Source: CAYMCQ01 sp964389025 (GTDB lineage Bacteria > Verrucomicrobiota > Verrucomicrobiia > Limisphaerales > CAYMCQ01). From it: a stretch of 64,000 nt of DNA. The translations under genes were made by a program, and so were the position numbers. The notes below the pieces were generated by a model. The model was not told where the DNA came from and made no database searches. It saw only the letters and a program-made list of their open reading frames with translations. Of the stretch, positions 62,425-64,000 are shown in pieces. The stretch covers positions 1 to 64,000 of the forward strand of contig CAYMCQ010000012.1 of assembly GCA_964389025.1 (NCBI GenBank), written 5' to 3'. Each line of letters opens with the position of its first letter. Position 1 is the stretch's first letter.

Positions 62425-63576
62425 ATGAGAAATGGTCGGACACATGTGGTGGCAGCATTCCTGTTCGCGGCCTTTGCTTTTTCAGGCCAGTCGGCTCAAG
62501 ACCCATATCTCATTTTGAGCGCGCCGAAATGGACGAATGGCCAATTTCAATTCAAGCTGACAGGGGAATCGAACATTAACTACACGATTGAAGGTTCATC
62601 GAACCGCGTCACATGGTCTCCGCTTGTTACGAATAGTTCCACGAACAGCGAGCGCATAATAAGCGTGGCTCCGATTGGTGAGAACGGTTTTTATCGCGCG
62701 TCACGAGCGCCGATCTGCCAGGTTGTTAACGCGTTTACATATGCTCTCGGCGTGAAAGGAGAAATTAACCTTTATGGCAACTCAATCTTGATCGACAGTT
62801 TTAATTCCGGCGATACGAACTACAGCAACGCAAATGGCCATTACGATCCAGCAAAGCGGAAAGACGGCGGCAATGTGGTCGCGACCGTTGGAATTCCCGA
62901 CACGGTTTACGTTGGGAATGCCTCTATTTACGGAAGAGTCTCTGTCGCTCCGGGTGGCTCAATCACCGTTGGGCCGCAAGGCTCAGTAGGAAGTCTGGCG
63001 TGGCACAATGCGGGACAAACCGGAATTGAGGCAGGTTGGTTTACTCAGGACGCTGACGCTGCATTCCCAGATGTTTTCGATGCGCCGGCTTCTGGCGCTG
63101 CCCCAAGCGGTGGCGTCGTGAATGGCACCGCTTACCAGTTCATTCTTAATACCGGCGTTTACGACGTCTCTAGTCTGACGGGAGGAGCATATGTGGCAGG
63201 AAACTCTATTCTCATCGTAAGGGCGATTTTGACCGCAAGTTCGTCAGCGCAAATCGTTTTAGCGCCTGGCGCTTCACTGAAGATTTATTCTTACGCGACA
63301 AGCGCGCAATTTAGCGGCAACGCAGTTGTAAACAGCGGCACAGCCAAAGATTTCCAATACTGGGGTATGCCCGGAAACGACACTTTGTCGCTTACAGGGA
63401 GCATGGATTTAATTGGTTTTATCTACGCACCGGACGGCAGCGTGACAATCCATGGCATCGGCGGCATAGGCGTCAATGTTCAAGGCTTCATCGTAGCAAA
63501 AGCCTTCACTGCATCAGGCGGCGTGAGCATTCACGGCGACGAAGTTTTTTGGAAGTCTTACAAAGTTTGCAGATGA
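62425..63576 (+). CDS. Secreted hypothetical protein
   Basis: This 383-residue protein has a signal (THVVAAFLFAAFAFSGQSA). An N-terminal beta-sandwich common in Verrucomicrobia follows (GQFQFKLTGESNINYTIEGS, TWSPLVTNSST). The rest has polyhaem-free, Gly/Ser/Val-rich strands with repeated hydrophobic turns (IYGRVSVAPGGSITVGPQGS, SIHGDEVFWKSYKVCR), resembling the DUF7305-type domain of adhesins. Function unknown. It probably lies on the cell surface. Confidence 0.7.
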   Translation: MRNGRTHVVAAFLFAAFAFSGQSAQDPYLILSAPKWTNGQFQFKLTGESNINYTIEGSSNRVTWSPLVTNSSTNSERIISVAPIGENGFYRASRAPICQVVNAFTYALGVKGEINLYGNSILIDSFNSGDTNYSNANGHYDPAKRKDGGNVVATVGIPDTVYVGNASIYGRVSVAPGGSITVGPQGSVGSLAWHNAGQTGIEAGWFTQDADAAFPDVFDAPASGAAPSGGVVNGTAYQFILNTGVYDVSSLTGGAYVAGNSILIVRAILTASSSAQIVLAPGASLKIYSYATSAQFSGNAVVNSGTAKDFQYWGMPGNDTLSLTGSMDLIGFIYAPDGSVTIHGIGGIGVNVQGFIVAKAFTASGGVSIHGDEVFWKSYKVCR

Positions 63577-63599
63577 CATCTCTCCGCTGCGACAAAGGT

Positions 63600-64000
63600 T
63601 CATTTCACTGCCGCCTTCAAGATTTCCTCCACCAACTCATCGCTCGTCCATTTGTTTTCGGGCAGGACTTTTTGCACGCGGCCCTTGGTGTCAATGACCG
63701 CCGTGCGAAGGTTGTGGCTCAACGGTTCGTTCAGATTCAGCCGCCAAAACTGCAAACCGAATTGCTCGGCAAGCGCGGTGATGTCGAGCAAATCGCCCGT
63801 CACAAAATTCCAGCGCTTCGGGTCGTAGCTGTATCGCTCGGCGTAGGATTTCAGAACCGCCGGCGTGTCGAACTCAGGATCGAATGAGACGGAGAGCAGA
63901 TGCCAGTTTGTCGGCGTCCCGCTTTGCGAGATCATCGCGAGAAGCTTTTTTTGCGCTTCAAGGAAGTTGCTGGACATCTTCGGGCAATACGTCGGAAACG
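63600..64000 (-). CDS. SCO1/SenC family protein, 5' part beyond the window
   Basis: This is the C-terminal part of a copper-chaperone-like thioredoxin-fold protein used in cytochrome oxidase assembly. The sequence reads in from the window end as FPTYCPKMSSNFLEAQKKL, where TYCPKM is the second half of the CxxxCP copper site. It continues with LLSVSFDPEFDTPAVLKSYA, WNFVTGDLLDITALAEQFGL and the histidine in LSHNLRTAVIDTKGRVQKVL. The first cysteine and the start codon are outside the window. An ATG at 63977 exists, but conserved sequence continues upstream of it. Confidence 0.9.
   Translation of the reverse strand, partial: FPTYCPKMSSNFLEAQKKLLAMISQSGTPTNWHLLSVSFDPEFDTPAVLKSYAERYSYDPKRWNFVTGDLLDITALAEQFGLQFWRLNLNEPLSHNLRTAVIDTKGRVQKVLPENKWTSDELVEEILKAAVK

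Overview
The window looks like a chromosomal segment from a Verrucomicrobiota bacterium, most likely of the Pedosphaerales/Limisphaerales type. This is an inference from gene content. Clues are orphan prepilin-like proteins with the [20 protein letters not shown] N-terminus, an ECF sigma factor next to a WD40 Ser/Thr kinase, a DUF6259 protein, a GTAFTYQGRL-type secreted protein with an S74 C-terminus, NIPSNAP and DUF1501 sequences, and many short palindromic and heptameric repeats. No rRNA, CRISPR array, prophage or complete insertion sequence was seen.

Layout. 0.3-4.5 kb: a secreted aromatic-rich protein and an mlaEFD lipid-transport operon. 4.5-5.2 kb: a small gene bracketed by inverted repeats. 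5.3-10.0 kb (minus): Gfo/Idh/MocA oxidoreductase, tmk, a DUF1573-cytochrome c fusion, cysS. 10.2-13.2 kb: agmatine deiminase divergent from a deoxyhypusine-synthase-like enzyme, a probable polyamine pair. 13.2-17.9 kb (minus): cobalamin-type radical SAM enzyme, miaA remnant, thrC, hom. 18-27 kb: broken penicillin acylase, secreted carbohydrate-related proteins, NIPSNAP, and redoxin/cytochrome/copper-monooxygenase proteins. 27-35 kb: sigma factor, WD40 kinase and secreted repeat proteins. 34.6-40.5 kb: class II aldolase, penicillin acylase, prepilin, membrane protein. 40.6-49.6 kb (minus): a fatty-acid or branched-chain acyl-CoA oxidation cluster (acyl-CoA dehydrogenase, FadN-type protein, thiolase, EtfB, EtfA and a membrane ETF:quinone oxidoreductase). 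50-64 kb: XerC-like recombinase, secreted proteins, tRNA-Phe, LptF/G permease, a sugar-dehydrogenase/cytochrome protein, RNase P RNA, zinc-ribbon protein, PriA and a partial SCO1 gene.

The most unusual property is the density of short structured repeats, many of them inside essential genes and read through in frame. A 51-bp double hairpin is translated as 17 in-frame codons in both cysS and aguA, with compensatory changes in one stem. A 103-bp run of four hairpins lies in priA. Heptamer-type repeats lie inside cysS, aguA, hom, priA, a redoxin gene and a signal peptide. Another such insertion shifts the frame of a miaA fragment. Across families the stems vary while the short loops stay constant (TGCC/GGCA, CCCT/AGGG, TCT/TCC/AGA/GGA). 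A 123-bp second copy of the priA 3' end lies beyond one such repeat and looks like a gene-replacement scar.
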